Origin: Branchiostoma floridae
Taxonomy: Eukaryota; Chordata; Leptocardii; Amphioxiformes; Branchiostomatidae
DNA length: 64,000 nucleotides
Reading direction: 5' to 3'
NCBI RefSeq assembly: GCF_000003815.2
Contig: NC_049986.1
Span: 17,065,375 to 17,129,374 of the forward strand
Part shown: positions 21,901 to 32,630 of the stretch, in pieces
Layout of the letters: the number at the start of each line of letters is the position of its first letter
How positions within the stretch are numbered: the stretch's first letter is position 1
Made by a program: the position numbers and the translations under genes
The notes under the pieces: model-generated
What the model was told of the DNA's origin: nothing
Database searches by the model: none
Seen by the model: only the letters and a program-made list of their open reading frames with translations

Positions 21901-23438
21901 TCTACAGACGCCCATGGAAAGTTATATTGTATCAACTGACAGGCACCAGCAGTCATTTCAGGGATTTGTAAGGTTCTCTAGATTACTACAAGTCGAAGGC
22001 GTTAAATCTTCCTTACTAAGAGGAGCACAAACATTTGAGCACCACTACGTCGATATTCTTGAACGAAAGTAAAGATTTCACTAAAACTATTAGATATGAC
22101 TTCTCAGACGTCGAGACAACTGACGGATCCTATTTTACTTTATCAGTACGCCAGAGGCAACACGACGCCTGCTGGCGATTTCCACAACTTGTACTTTAAT
22201 AACGTGGTCAAAGCTATCGTTTATTTTGTTGCCATAGGTTCTTAATAGACTTTCAATCTGTATAGCATGCGTTTATCATGAACACCACGGTCGTATAAAC
22301 TTGTATGGCGCCTATCGCATATTTCGGGCACGTACATGGTTTGACGACTGGCTAAGTGCATATCACTTTACAGTTCGTCTTGTGCATCGTTATAAAAATG
22401 GGAAATAGAATAACGAGCATCTCGAAATAGCAATTCTACCATAATATAAGGTTTTATTTTACAGTCTGTGGTATTTCCTGAAGCAACATTGATATAATGG
22501 AGACGTGAGTTGTATGGTTCTGTGCAAAATCGATATTTATAAGAAAAAATCTTGAGATTTTGTCTGAATATCAAAGATGAAAATATGTACTCGTGAACCA
22601 TCATTTGCAAGCTAACGCATTATATTTCACTTCCATCTCTTCTACCAATCAGCAATCATCATATCTCATTCACATCTTCCTCCTGGTTGCTTCAGTATCT
22701 TGTTACTTGGTTGAAAAATGTTTTATGTTCGTAACTCCCAAGATTTCTTGTCCTTCTTCCCCAATAAAGAAAAGAAGAAATCAATGTCATCCACAAAAAG
22801 AAGTTTGCTTCGTCCATTGTCAAAGAACATGCCAATCAATATGGTTGAAATGGCAATCGACAATGGCATTACTAGCGCTAAGTAGGTTCCCGCATTATGG
22901 AAAATTTGATGGGTGTTGGTTTGGCCCACGGATTGGCCAACATATTTTGTTTCGGGAAATGCTATTTCATCATTCATATTGGTGATTTTTCAGTAAAATT
23001 GGCTATTATGTCACTAAGACATACACCTCCAAAACTTGGCCGTTTGTCGCTGCTATCGACTTTAAAGTTTCTCTCAAAACAATCATTTTCTTTTGTCATA
23101 TTTTGTTCTCTCTCTCTATTCCTTCTTTGTGGGAAAGTGTGGATATCATACACTTGTGTGAGGTAATGGGAATAAAGGGGTGTGGACAGGGGGAAGCTAT
23201 GACGTCTGAGTACGGTGTCATGTACGATGTCATCAGTTATTGTTAGGCCACAACAAGTACATTTGATGGATGACATCTTCTGCAAACCGCAAAATTATGA
23301 GATAGGATGAAATAAAAAAAGATGGCTAAATTTTGGAATTAAACACCATAAACATTGAAGCGACAAAAACATAGTATAACAGTCATTCAGTCCTTTAGTC
23401 AAGATCTAGAAATGCACTAGTGTAGTAAAAGTGACACT
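18982..23438. other. Long non-coding stretch
   Basis: Several ORFs of 60-130 codons occur. 21202-21498 plus (98 codons) and the overlapping pair at 22593-22985 plus and 22723-22977 minus have partly plausible composition but no domain, no exon borders and competing antisense ORFs. I see no clear repeat unit. Confidence 0.4.
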
Positions 23439-23648
23439 ACTAGTGTGGTACGTTTGTGAAGGTACACCTTAGCCGTTACCTTTTTTGTTTATTTAAAACA
23501 TAAGAATCATTCTTTGTTCCGAGAAATTGTTTTTCTTCATTTTCATGTCACTGAGGAAGAAAGATGGATGTCTTCCGAAACGTCTGAATAAAATTTTTAT
23601 ATTATCCAGAAGAAGATTTTGAACCATCATCTATTTACTAGTGTGGTA
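23439..23648 (+). mobile_element. Solo Penelope-like pLTR with target-site duplication
   Basis: A 186-bp insert (23451-23636) is flanked by the 12-base direct repeat ACTAGTGTGGTA at 23439-23450 and 23637-23648, best read as a target-site duplication. The insert carries the Penelope/hammerhead-like motif and an AATAAAATT after it. No coding sequence remains, so it is a solo terminal unit or an extremely 5'-truncated insertion. Confidence 0.7.
23551..23581 (+). ncRNA. Hammerhead-ribozyme-like motif
   Basis: CTGAGGA at 23551-23557 and GAAAC at 23577-23581 flank a segment that can pair GGAAGA with TCTTCC. The box order matches a hammerhead core, with a stem register that is not canonical. Its location inside a solo Penelope-like unit supports the family assignment more than activity. 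Confidence 0.45.
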
Positions 23649-24949
23649 GATTGGTACCACTTACCAGGTTGGCAACTTCACTTATGTATCTGTGTCACCA
23701 GTGGGGCTCTTTGTCTTCTTCCGCTATCATAAAAGTCATACCCAACCTCAGGTATAGGCAGCACTTGTGTTCGTGTAGTCTCTTTGTACAATAATGTTTA
23801 TCACTGTTCATTGCTTCATGCCTATCTTTGTTTCGCCAATGAACTTGCAACTAGCCCACGAGCATGAACTTGAAAATAATATTTCTCTTTTTCGAAATCG
23901 GGCACACGCTGATGTCGTCCATAACATGTAATCGCTGTGGCCTAATGCAATTTGTACTATCTGTCACCAGCCTGCTTCCCACAGCTTATTTCTCCTGAGT
24001 CGGAATGTTTTAGCTGTAGTCAGCTTCAATTAATATTTCACCTCTCGTGAGAAACACTTCAGGTACAATAAGTTGTACTGCCACTTTGTTCAACATTTGA
24101 CAGATGTTCGCCCCTCAACGAGTAGTTTTGTATTCATCGCTTATTTCTAGCTTTTAAAATGATTGTACAAACATTATTGCACGCTATCTTGACAATATTT
24201 TTAACGTTAACTCAGTTAATAGATATTTCATATCCTACTACAATTCTTAACATGCACACGTTGCACACAACTAGTGGGTTATTTGTAAACGTTAGAGTTC
24301 ATCGACCATTCTATTTTTAACTGTCCAGAACGGCCCAGTTCTGTCACAGAACGGTGAGGGGAACTGTCCAGGGACTGTGATTGCTTGTGAAATATTTGCT
24401 GCGCCAGATAAGACTGCCTCCTCCTATCAATCAGTTGGTGTGAGTTTGCCTTCTTTACGGAAATGAAGAAATCCCAAGACGTGCTATTGTCGTTACAAGG
24501 TTCGACCGGACTGAAGCGCTGTGAGATTCCGCCATTGCAGCTTCAACGTTGGGCACGTCCAACTCTTTCAAGGACGTTTTAAAATTCAAAATAGCGATAA
24601 GAAGGAGACAACGTGTCGCTGTGCTCTTCTTATGCAAATTATCTTATCAGCGCCACCTGACATGGATATACATAATTACAATGACAGTATAAAGGGGCCA
24701 TTATAGCGACAAATGTACCGATATTGGTACAATGGGGAATCAAATAAATTTGTGTTTTGGCACTTTTTTGACAGATTAACCGAAGACGTTCGGTAGGCGT
24801 CACCCCAACGTTATTGTGGATATATCGTGTAAAGAGCCTTTCCCAAGGGCACAATATCAGGACATGGTGAGTATCGAGCGCGGGGCCTATTGGTTCTGGG
24901 CCCAACGTTCTAACCAGTGCTACGTTACGCAATACCGACACAATGACAC
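23649..24949. other. Non-coding, nothing recognised
   Basis: AT-rich with no coding frame. A small palindromic cluster around CAGAACGG...CAGTTCTGTCACAGAACGG lies at 24329-24352. Confidence 0.4.
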
Positions 24950-25081
24950 TAGCCTGGAATCCAGCCGTATTGTGCTTTGGTCGCTCCCCTGAGGTACGCT
25001 TCCTGCCAATACACAATACAATACAATAGTTCGCACAGGAAGCAGAGCGACCAAAGCACAACACGGCTGGATTCCAGGCTA
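24950..25081. mobile_element. Foldback MITE, 132 bp, with 9-11 bp target duplication
   Basis: The terminal inverted repeats are 37 bases with one mismatch, starting TAGCCTGGAATCCAGCCGT on each strand. CAATGACAC is present directly on both sides (24941-24949 and 25082-25090), and the match extends to 11 bases if the outer T/A is counted as target. The two halves also pair further in (CGCTTCCTG / CAGGAAGC), so the whole element folds. A 9-base duplication would fit a Mutator-like origin; that is inference. Confidence 0.85.
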
Positions 25082-25090
25082 CAATGACAC

Positions 25091-26448
25091 TGTAACCATA
25101 GCTTAACATCCTCTCATTTACCGAATTAGCAATTCAAATTCTGTATGGGATGGGTGGCTTCTATATTCTATATGCATACGTAGACAATTACATTAGCGAT
25201 CAATCAGTCAATAATTGAATAAAATAAACACACACAAATAACATCCATACGCATGGTGTATCAGCAATTATTATGTTCACCCACGTGCACAGAAATCCAT
25301 CTTTAAGAAGAATACGGAATATCAGTTAATGATGAGCTGGCGACGGCAACTTGTACGCAGGCTGTTGACGTCACACCTCTGACTATGCACATATGGAGGA
25401 ATATTGAGTCACAACAAGACGCAGGAGCTAAAAATACTCATTGTAGTTGAGAGTTATTGCCGGCGTATTCTATAGAAAGACATGGGGTGCATACAGAACG
25501 AGCCTAAATGGCCAGACTGTAATGATATCAGTGGTAATGGGACGTCGGTGGCATATAAAAAGGAATAACCATGACTCAGTGGAGCACGTAACAGTTGGCC
25601 AAGATTGCACCAATTTACCATGATAACAATCGTCCCAGAGTGGCGTTACTACCGTGTAGTCTAGTGTCTGCCTGACGGGTCAAGCCTGAGTGCCGCACAT
25701 ATACGTCTATGCCATACGCTTTTCTATATAGTATGCTATGATTATCATAATCAAGTGGCGCATTCAACATGTCATTCAACACAGTCAGACAATTCTAATA
25801 GCTTAAAACATGTTTATTTGGACCTTTATTTATTCACCTGCAGGCAGCTTTTCATTGCGGCCATGAGGCAGGTCAGGTTCAGATAAAATATAGCAGAGAT
25901 ACAGGTTACATCGAGTCCTATCTATCAACATATATCACTAACGTTACATGTACATGGTACAAATTATCCACACAGGGACAGAAATGCAGTAGAATCTTAA
26001 CCGTCCGTGTTCTACTTTTTTCACTTCACCGTAACCTCACTGACGTGTGCTTATTACGTGAGCTTGCATATAAGACAAAAACATCAAGTGGCCATTGCTA
26101 TATCGTTGGTTTTAAGAGATTATGAGATAAATTGTTCATCTAATCAAACAGATAGTATCATATTAATCAGGAATGGGAATCAAACTGTCTCTCGTGATCA
26201 TGAGGTTGTTTAATGATGGGTGGAGAATCAGCCTGAGATCCCGAAATCTCCCGTTTGGCCAGGTACTTTTCCATGTTGCAGAGCCGTCACGTCAAGAGGG
26301 TAAATGAGCAAACTGGAATCAGACAGGTTTATGGAAAGGGATTTGGCAAGGTACGAGCCGCTTAACAAGGCTATTTCCGCGCATCCCTCAGCAGGTACAT
26401 TCTTTACTGACGGTTAACATCTTTCACAAGCGGTCGCTCTCGTTCGTA
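25091..26448. other. Non-coding, nothing recognised
   Basis: No coding frame or repeat is apparent. The stretch could contain the promoter of the candidate exon at 26449. Confidence 0.35.
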
Positions 26449-26500
26449 ATGGCCCAGCAAACTGTGAGAAAAAATGGTGATGATCCTGCCAAAAATGAAG
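26449..26500 (+). CDS. Candidate first coding exon (low confidence)
   Basis: An ATG with G at -3 and G at +4 opens MAQQTVRKNGDDPAKNE, and the exon ends at a consensus donor AAG|GTAAGT (gt at 26501), phase 1. The peptide is hydrophilic and unrecognised. The next exon is not identified: joining to the acceptor at 27590 would give a stop at once. A chance occurrence is possible. Confidence 0.3.
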
Positions 26501-27593
26501 GTAAGTCCGTGTTGGTCTTTGATGTATTTTCAAATGCTGCGCAGTGCTTCATTACCTCTGGGGTAAATCAAGTGATGCGCCAGGTGAAAATAAAGGTGCC
26601 CTTTTGAAAAGTCGCATCTTAATTCTGGGGATGGCGCCAGGAAGTTATCACGTCAAGGTGACAGCGTCTTCCCATGTGACCAAGATAAGTGGGACAGAAT
26701 TCCCTCTTAGAACCAACCAAACTGCACTTAAGTCTTCGACTCAGAATTGAAAATGAGGCCAGGGATGTTCAAGGCTTCCTTGATATCGTAGGTGTAATAG
26801 ATACTGTCAATGAAGAGTATATGCATAGATATTAATGAATAGATTCATGTCATTGTGCTATCTGTGGGTACTCACGACCATGGCACAACATTCTACAATA
26901 TTCTTACATGTATAGATTTATATTCATACCAAACACTTCATTATTAGGAATGTTCAAAGCATTCCGTTGCAAAGTATGCCTTTATCACTCGTGCATACAA
27001 ATTATGACACCGGGTCTGCTACATGCTACACAATAAGTAAGATAATCACATGCAATATAAATATAAATGGAAAAACTGTATCAATTTATAACACAGGATA
27101 CAATGTTTTAAAACGTATTATATCACTGTATGTTTTTAGTACGTTTTTTATTTGTTGAAGGATTTGTTTCGTTCTGAACAGCCCAGTTTGAGAAATTGTG
27201 AATGGATCTTGGTGACATTTGGTATGCGGGTAGGTGACAGCAGTCACAAATTCATTGTCAGCAGGTTCGAGATCCACTTTTCCCGTGGTTCGACAATCGC
27301 AGCTGCACAATACTAACGGTGGTGATGTCATGTTGCAGTCAAGTGGACTTCTGCCATCGCCTTTTCATACAGCTTGCACCAGCCTTCATCAACCGTTTAG
27401 ATAATAAAGTATAATTGCTACAGAGCCACAACAGCAGATGTCTGAAGGACTTCAATTAGTAGCATTCATTGGTAGTTCAACATTTAAATTTTATCCATCT
27501 GCCTTTGTACCATTTGAATATGGAATCTTTTCTCAATTAGAACTAGGGACTAAGATACAGCTTTGCAATATCTGCCCCGTGTCCGTCTAGACT

Positions 27594-27647
27594 ATGTCAG
27601 ACGGTGATGTCAGTGGACGAAGAAAGTGCCAACGGCCAATCAACGAG
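27594..27647 (+). CDS. Candidate coding exon (low confidence)
   Basis: ATG at 27594 (A at -3) opens MSDGDVSGRRKCQRPINE and ends at donor GAG|GTAGGT (gt at 27648), phase 0. An acceptor-like GTCCGTCTAG ends at 27590, just before it. The peptide is unrecognised. It may be a first exon of an otherwise invisible gene, or chance. Confidence 0.25.
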
Positions 27648-29684
27648 GTAGGTCTTATAACTGTTACTAACTGTGCTTTGGTTTGTAATTGTACTTTGAC
27701 TCAATTTACAAACAAAAATCCCAAAGCAGACATGAGAGCCATATGGAAGAAGTCGGACCTTACCATGAGGATAGTGATGAAAACGTGTTGAATGTGTACA
27801 CTAATCTTTAAAATAAAAACTCTGATGTTGCGTCATCAGCGAGTTAGAAAAAGGTTGATGTGAAAACATGTGCATACGCTGTAGCATATGTATACACAAG
27901 TAGACACCATTGGGACTGTTATAACCCTTCCAGCCAATTTCCGCCTGATATATGCAATTACATTTGGCTGTAACCTTTTCAGTTCTGACCCCTGTCTACC
28001 CGCACGAACATCCTGAAGGACTCTTGATTCCCCCACAATGCCCTCATGATTGATGGGGTGTCAGTCACCTCACATTCCCTGCATCGATCAGAACAACAGT
28101 TGCCGGCAATTGGGATTAATAACTTCTTGGGGTATCTTGCTTAATTAGTTGACGTGCAATTAGTCAGAGCTTGTGCTGTAGTCCTATCAATTAATAGATT
28201 AATTCTAGCGTTTAGATTTACATCGTGCTATTATCTACATCGATCAGCATCGTTATCTTTGTGTAGATCACTGTCGTGACCCCCAGAGGGTATCGGCAGC
28301 TTTCACGTGACATTAACGATAAATGGACGACGCCCCGGAGAAACATCAGCTAAAACACACGCTGGTATCAGTAAATGAGGGGGAAGTCATGTGGTCTCTG
28401 CCTCAGCAAGCTCCACATGTACCTTCTGTAGAACATAATGATGACCTACTATCGTCTGTGTTCAGCCCTCCCCTCTGCGCCTTTAGCACTCCCTCTGATG
28501 TAGTTTTAGTGACGGATAGCCTCCAGTTACATCCTGCTGGTAATTTGACTTGACGTGCATGAAATAAGCTCTTCTCAAACAACGATAAAATAACCCACCC
28601 GGGCAGCAAGACAACTGCCAAAAGTTCAAAGGAGAGGTCAAGTAAGCGAAGGTGATAAAGGAGTCGATTCGAGAACTTCAGAATGAGTCACATACCGTAC
28701 GTAGGGTAATGAAAAATTTTCCTAAGCATGTCGCAGTCTAGTTGTTCATTTGGCTCTATCTGTGCACAGCGTGAGGAATTGTGTAGCTCATCAAAGATAG
28801 GAAAGCTCAGAAGATTGGAACATGCGTCACATCTACGTCAGGTGCTTGGAGATAAAAGTAATCTAAACTCAATTGGTATGCTGCTTGCTATTCCAAGAGC
28901 CATATAGCACACCGTGATAAAAGTGTTCAAACAGGCTCTTATCAACAGCAATTCTTTGAAAACCGTTTAAGGACTCTTTGCTGGTTTAGTTTACGGTCCA
29001 CTTATTATCCAAACCTTGGTTCTTCAATCTAGATATCCCAGTATCATGGGCTGTTAAAATGCATTGCGGTGTCGGATACTTTTAACATCAGGATCTAGTA
29101 ATATCTGCTACCCAGGACAGCAAGAAATGTTGAAAGATAAGCTGTGATAGGTTTTGATGACCAGAGCATTGCTGATACAGCCTGAGCTATCGTTTGTAAG
29201 ATTAGACACCATTCGTTTTGAGATGAGAAAACCCTATTGCTCTGAGTGTGTATATCCTGGTAAAAAATAAAAATGAAATAACTATACACTTATACATACT
29301 TAGCTTTCTGGTACGAGGCAATGTCATACGATTTCGTTTTGCTTTATTTGAATATTTGGATTTTGGCACCATCAAAGTGTTGCCTGATTCAGTGTTCTGA
29401 AAAGAGGTCATATACAGGTAAAACACGAGTTACGCAAGCCATGCGTCACAGAATTTATAAACATGCCTGGAACTTCCAGGCTGGAAGGCAGTTATGGATA
29501 CATTTCTTGTGAACCCATGAATAAATGTGCACCCTGTTTCACAGACGCTATATCAAATCTGGTTACCTCCTTCAGGGCAGTGTAGTGACATTTACTGTGC
29601 ACTACCATTTTCTGATGTATGTTCAAGCTCCTTACGTATATAGTACGTATACGTGCGATGGAACAGTTACCAATCAGTGACAGC

Positions 29685-29845
29685 AAGCGCGAGACGAAAC
29701 TGTAATCTTGGGCTGGAAAGTTCTGTCCTGTTCTGTACCACAAGGCATGCTCCTGGGGCCGATTGTATTCCTGGTCGTCCTTGACGACGAACTGAGAGAA
29801 CTGGTGTTTTATAAACCAGACCAACTAGAAACTCAGACACGTTAA
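29685..29845 (+). pseudogene. LINE reverse-transcriptase fragment
   Basis: In one plus frame, CSVPQGMLLGPIVFLVVLDD lies at 29729-29788. This is the strongly conserved SVPQG..LGP..F...I.D segment of non-LTR retrotransposon reverse transcriptases, followed by a stop at 29843. Upstream similarity fades after a TGA near 29680, and no FADD box follows. It is a short, dead remnant. The minus-strand ORFs of 93-110 codons over this region are shadows. Confidence 0.75.
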
Positions 29846-31150
29846 GTACAATAAGATGTTGAACCAGCCAATGCAGGTTCACTGTACCTTGTCCAACTCT
29901 TAAACATGCAAAGCTAAATGTGGATTTATATGTAATTCTGACCTCCACCTGTTTACATTCTTATAATTGTTCAGACGTTTAACACGAGTAGTATTTTCAA
30001 CCTTTAGAAATAGAATGTTTAACCTCTGTATGACCAGGCTTTCTTGATTATTCTATGGTTGTAAATTACGTCTACTCGTATAATGATTTTAGATACTTGA
30101 AAGTTTTATTATTTGTAGTCCAATCAATCAGCTTATAACTTTATATGTGTTACCTCGTACGGAAGGGGCATGCAATTAAGTCGAAAGGCAGCGAAAAAGT
30201 AACAAGAAACCATTCATTTAACGATCACACTGCCACCTCGGTGCGACAAAAATAGGATTTGTGTATACTTTTGATTTCATAAATTTTGTAATATCATGAT
30301 GCAAAATGTAAAAGTACACGTGAAAATATAACTAACACACACAAGAAAAATCAGTAGCCCTATAGGCCTAGTAGGATGGGGTATATGGAGATACAAATTA
30401 GCCACGTTCAGGCTTCCCGGACCCTTACGTCATCACCACCTGCTGTCGTCTGCATGTCTGATGAACGTGACCTGCCTGTACCATCCGAAGGTCAGTCCTG
30501 CTAGTCTGTGAGATGAATATTACTGCAGCTTCGGGCGGTGATTGTCTACTGGTGACTTACAGAAAACATTCCAACCCTTACCTCTAACGTTTGGTAGATT
30601 TATGGCGATATCTATTTGCCTGGATATCCTTATGGGCGCTTTCAGAGGCGGGAGGTGGTTTTAAATCAGAGGAATGTGTCTTATGGGATATAGTTGTTAC
30701 TACCTTTAACGAAGATAAATGCTCATTTCATATTATCTATCCCATTCAATTAGACTTGCAGCCCAAATAGATAGAGGGTGGCGACGATTCTTTAGGGAAG
30801 TGTAAAATAAGGTAGTCTTTAACTACCGTAAAAACACATAGCATAAAAGTGCAGATTTATTGCGCTGCCTGGCTTGTTAGTCCTATTTGGGCAGGGTTCC
30901 ATGCTCAGAAGTCCAAGGAATGGGACATCCATCCATTAATCAGTTCTTTTGCGTCTTTGCCCGGGCGCTCTGATGTAGAAACATTGCGGACCTGTTTGGC
31001 ATGGAAACACCACCCCGTGAATCCCTAGACGTGACTGGAGACTGTAAATATTTTAACCAGGAAAATCCGAAGGTATCATTCTGGGACTTTCACGCCCACG
31101 AGAATCTCCTGACTAATGCTCTGTGAATGTTCTAATGCAGCCGCCGCTGC
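29846..31150. other. Non-coding, nothing recognised
   Basis: No coding frame. A patch at 30400-30660 is slightly GC-richer but carries stops in all frames. Confidence 0.4.
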
Positions 31151-31321
31151 TCAAGAGGAACGGCCAAACTGTTGCGCCTCCGGCTGGCGTTTTGGCGCCC
31201 CTTTGACTTCTACATTCACGGAGTACATGTAATGCCGAATCTCTTCACATTCCGACTGATCCTGACTCAGTTGGATAAAAAAACTTCCTCCTAAGTAATG
31301 TCTGAGGTAAGCCTCGGCCAT
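31151..31321 (-). CDS. Candidate small ORF or exon, 56 residues
   Basis: ATG at 31321 has a strong context (GATATGG, G at -3, G at +4). The product starts MAEAYLRHYLGGSFFIQLSQ, is hydrophilic to amphipathic, has natural amino-acid balance and ends in FGRSS. The segment is more GC-rich than its surroundings. No signal peptide, no domain. An antisense plus-strand alternative exists: an acceptor TTCTAATGCAG ending at 31140 followed by a 21-codon frame to a stop near 31206. Only one of the two can be right, and either may be chance. Confidence 0.25.
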   Translation of the reverse strand: MAEAYLRHYLGGSFFIQLSQDQSECEEIRHYMYSVNVEVKGAPKRQPEAQQFGRSS

Positions 31322-31711
31322 ATCTAACCTCCCCACCAAATGACCAAATACCCTCGAATAACACTAAGTACCATCTGCCCACCTGCCAGGCAGGCTGGAA
31401 TATTCGCACTACACATCACTACTAGCGGTCATGACCCCATAAATTTGGAAAATGGCGATTGCTCCATTACCGCTGATTGCAGCGTCACCGCAGACATAAA
31501 TTTGTCGAAAAGTTGAATAAATCTTTGTCACTACGTCTCCTTTGTGACGTTGTCAAACTGACATATTTTGATCTCTCAGTTGGATTTCAGATTAATGAGC
31601 CATTCTAACATCTCAAACTGGGTACATATACATTCGGTATATTTCTACGGAGTTTATCTTGGAAATGATATGACCATTACTTTGTTTCAATTATTTACTT
31701 GTTTACAAATG

Positions 31712-31885
31712 CAGTAGAAGCTGTTTAATTGCACACTTCATTTTCCAGCATATTTCGTGCAATTAGCCGGGTGGTGCAACAAAGTGAAGTTATCCAGCTG
31801 CACCGAACCACCACGGGATTTTGGGATTCCGCGCAATTAAAAGGAGTGTGCGATAAGCCGCTGTGCAGTTAACTGGCTTCTACTG
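31712..31885. mobile_element. Small terminal-inverted-repeat element, pogo/Tigger-like
   Basis: The ends CAGTAGAAGC (31712-31721) and GCTTCTACTG (31876-31885) are inverted. Pairing continues loosely through TTAATTGCACAC and GTGCAGTTAA. The CAGTAGAA start, the TTAA.TGCAC subterminal repeats and nearby TA dinucleotides resemble pogo/Tigger-derived MITEs. No transposase remains. Family assignment is by resemblance. Confidence 0.55.
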
Positions 31886-32270
31886 TGTATATTTTTTCTT
31901 ATATTTCAACCGGAAAGGCAAACCATGAAGCCGCAACCCCTGTCCTTGGCCTTGGCCACATTATTGAGATCCTCCCCTGAAAGGCAGTCTGTTATGATCA
32001 TTGCACCGGCGATGGCACATTACAGGTTTCTGAATTACAACAGGCATTTATTCTGATTCAGTCCATTCATATTGATTTAGTCTTGCATATTCTGCACGTT
32101 TATTGATTTGCAATAAAAAGTAAGGCTTAGACTTCTGTCCCCAGAATATAGTCCCTCTTTATTGATAGAATATCTACGTCTCATCAAGCAAACTGTTTCC
32201 TCTTATTGCAAACCATTAACGTCGAATGCAACCAGTATAAATCTAGTAAACCTTATTAATGCAGATGTTT
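31886..32270. other. Non-coding, nothing recognised
   Basis: AT-rich, no coding frame. Confidence 0.4.
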
Positions 32271-32630
32271 TTATTTGAACATACAAAACGCAAAGTTCTT
32301 ACATTTCACTCTGAAACCTCTGCAGTCCACAGAGGAGAGGCTTTGCTCAACGAACCAGAAGTTTACCGTGAACGAGATGTTTCCGTGGTAAATATGATAC
32401 ACCAACTCGACTCCCAATAATAGAATTAAGAAGAGAGAACTCAGAATAATAATAGCTATTTTTAAAGACCAGTCCTCCAGCATCCCATAAGTGTTCAACT
32501 TCCCGTAACAGCAGGACGCATCTTTAAAACTGACCAGACGGTGACCACTAGCTGCTGATTGGAAATGATGGAGACTGCTTGGTGCTTTATCTTCGTTACA
32601 CACATCCCAATTCAGATAACAACAGGCCAT
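32271..32630 (-). CDS. Possible single-pass membrane protein, 119 residues
   Basis: The frame runs from ATG at 32630 to a TAA at 32271 that is embedded in an AATAAA. One strong hydrophobic helix lies at residues 55-75 (SLKIAIIILSSLFLILLLGV), followed by HGNISF with an N-glycosylation sequon. Cysteines cluster at residues 3-4, 11 and 40-41, and near the C terminus. The start context is weak (T at -3). No family is recognised and no splice site bounds it. The long continuous helix and sequon favour a real gene over chance, but only modestly. Confidence 0.3.
   Translation of the reverse strand: MACCYLNWDVCNEDKAPSSLHHFQSAASGHRLVSFKDASCCYGKLNTYGMLEDWSLKIAIIILSSLFLILLLGVELVYHIYHGNISFTVNFWFVEQSLSSVDCRGFRVKCKNFAFCMFK

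Noticed and set aside
22974-23285. 103-codon minus ORF left of the solo Penelope unit
   Set aside because: Considered as the element's ORF, but it shows no reverse-transcriptase or GIY-YIG motif and lies outside the 12-base target duplication.
24639-25109. 156-codon minus-strand ORF
   Set aside because: It runs through the foldback MITE and both its halves, so the peptide is composed of inverted-repeat sequence with no domain.
29492-29948. Minus-strand ORFs of 93-110 codons
   Set aside because: They are the reverse of the LINE reverse-transcriptase fragment readable on the plus strand.
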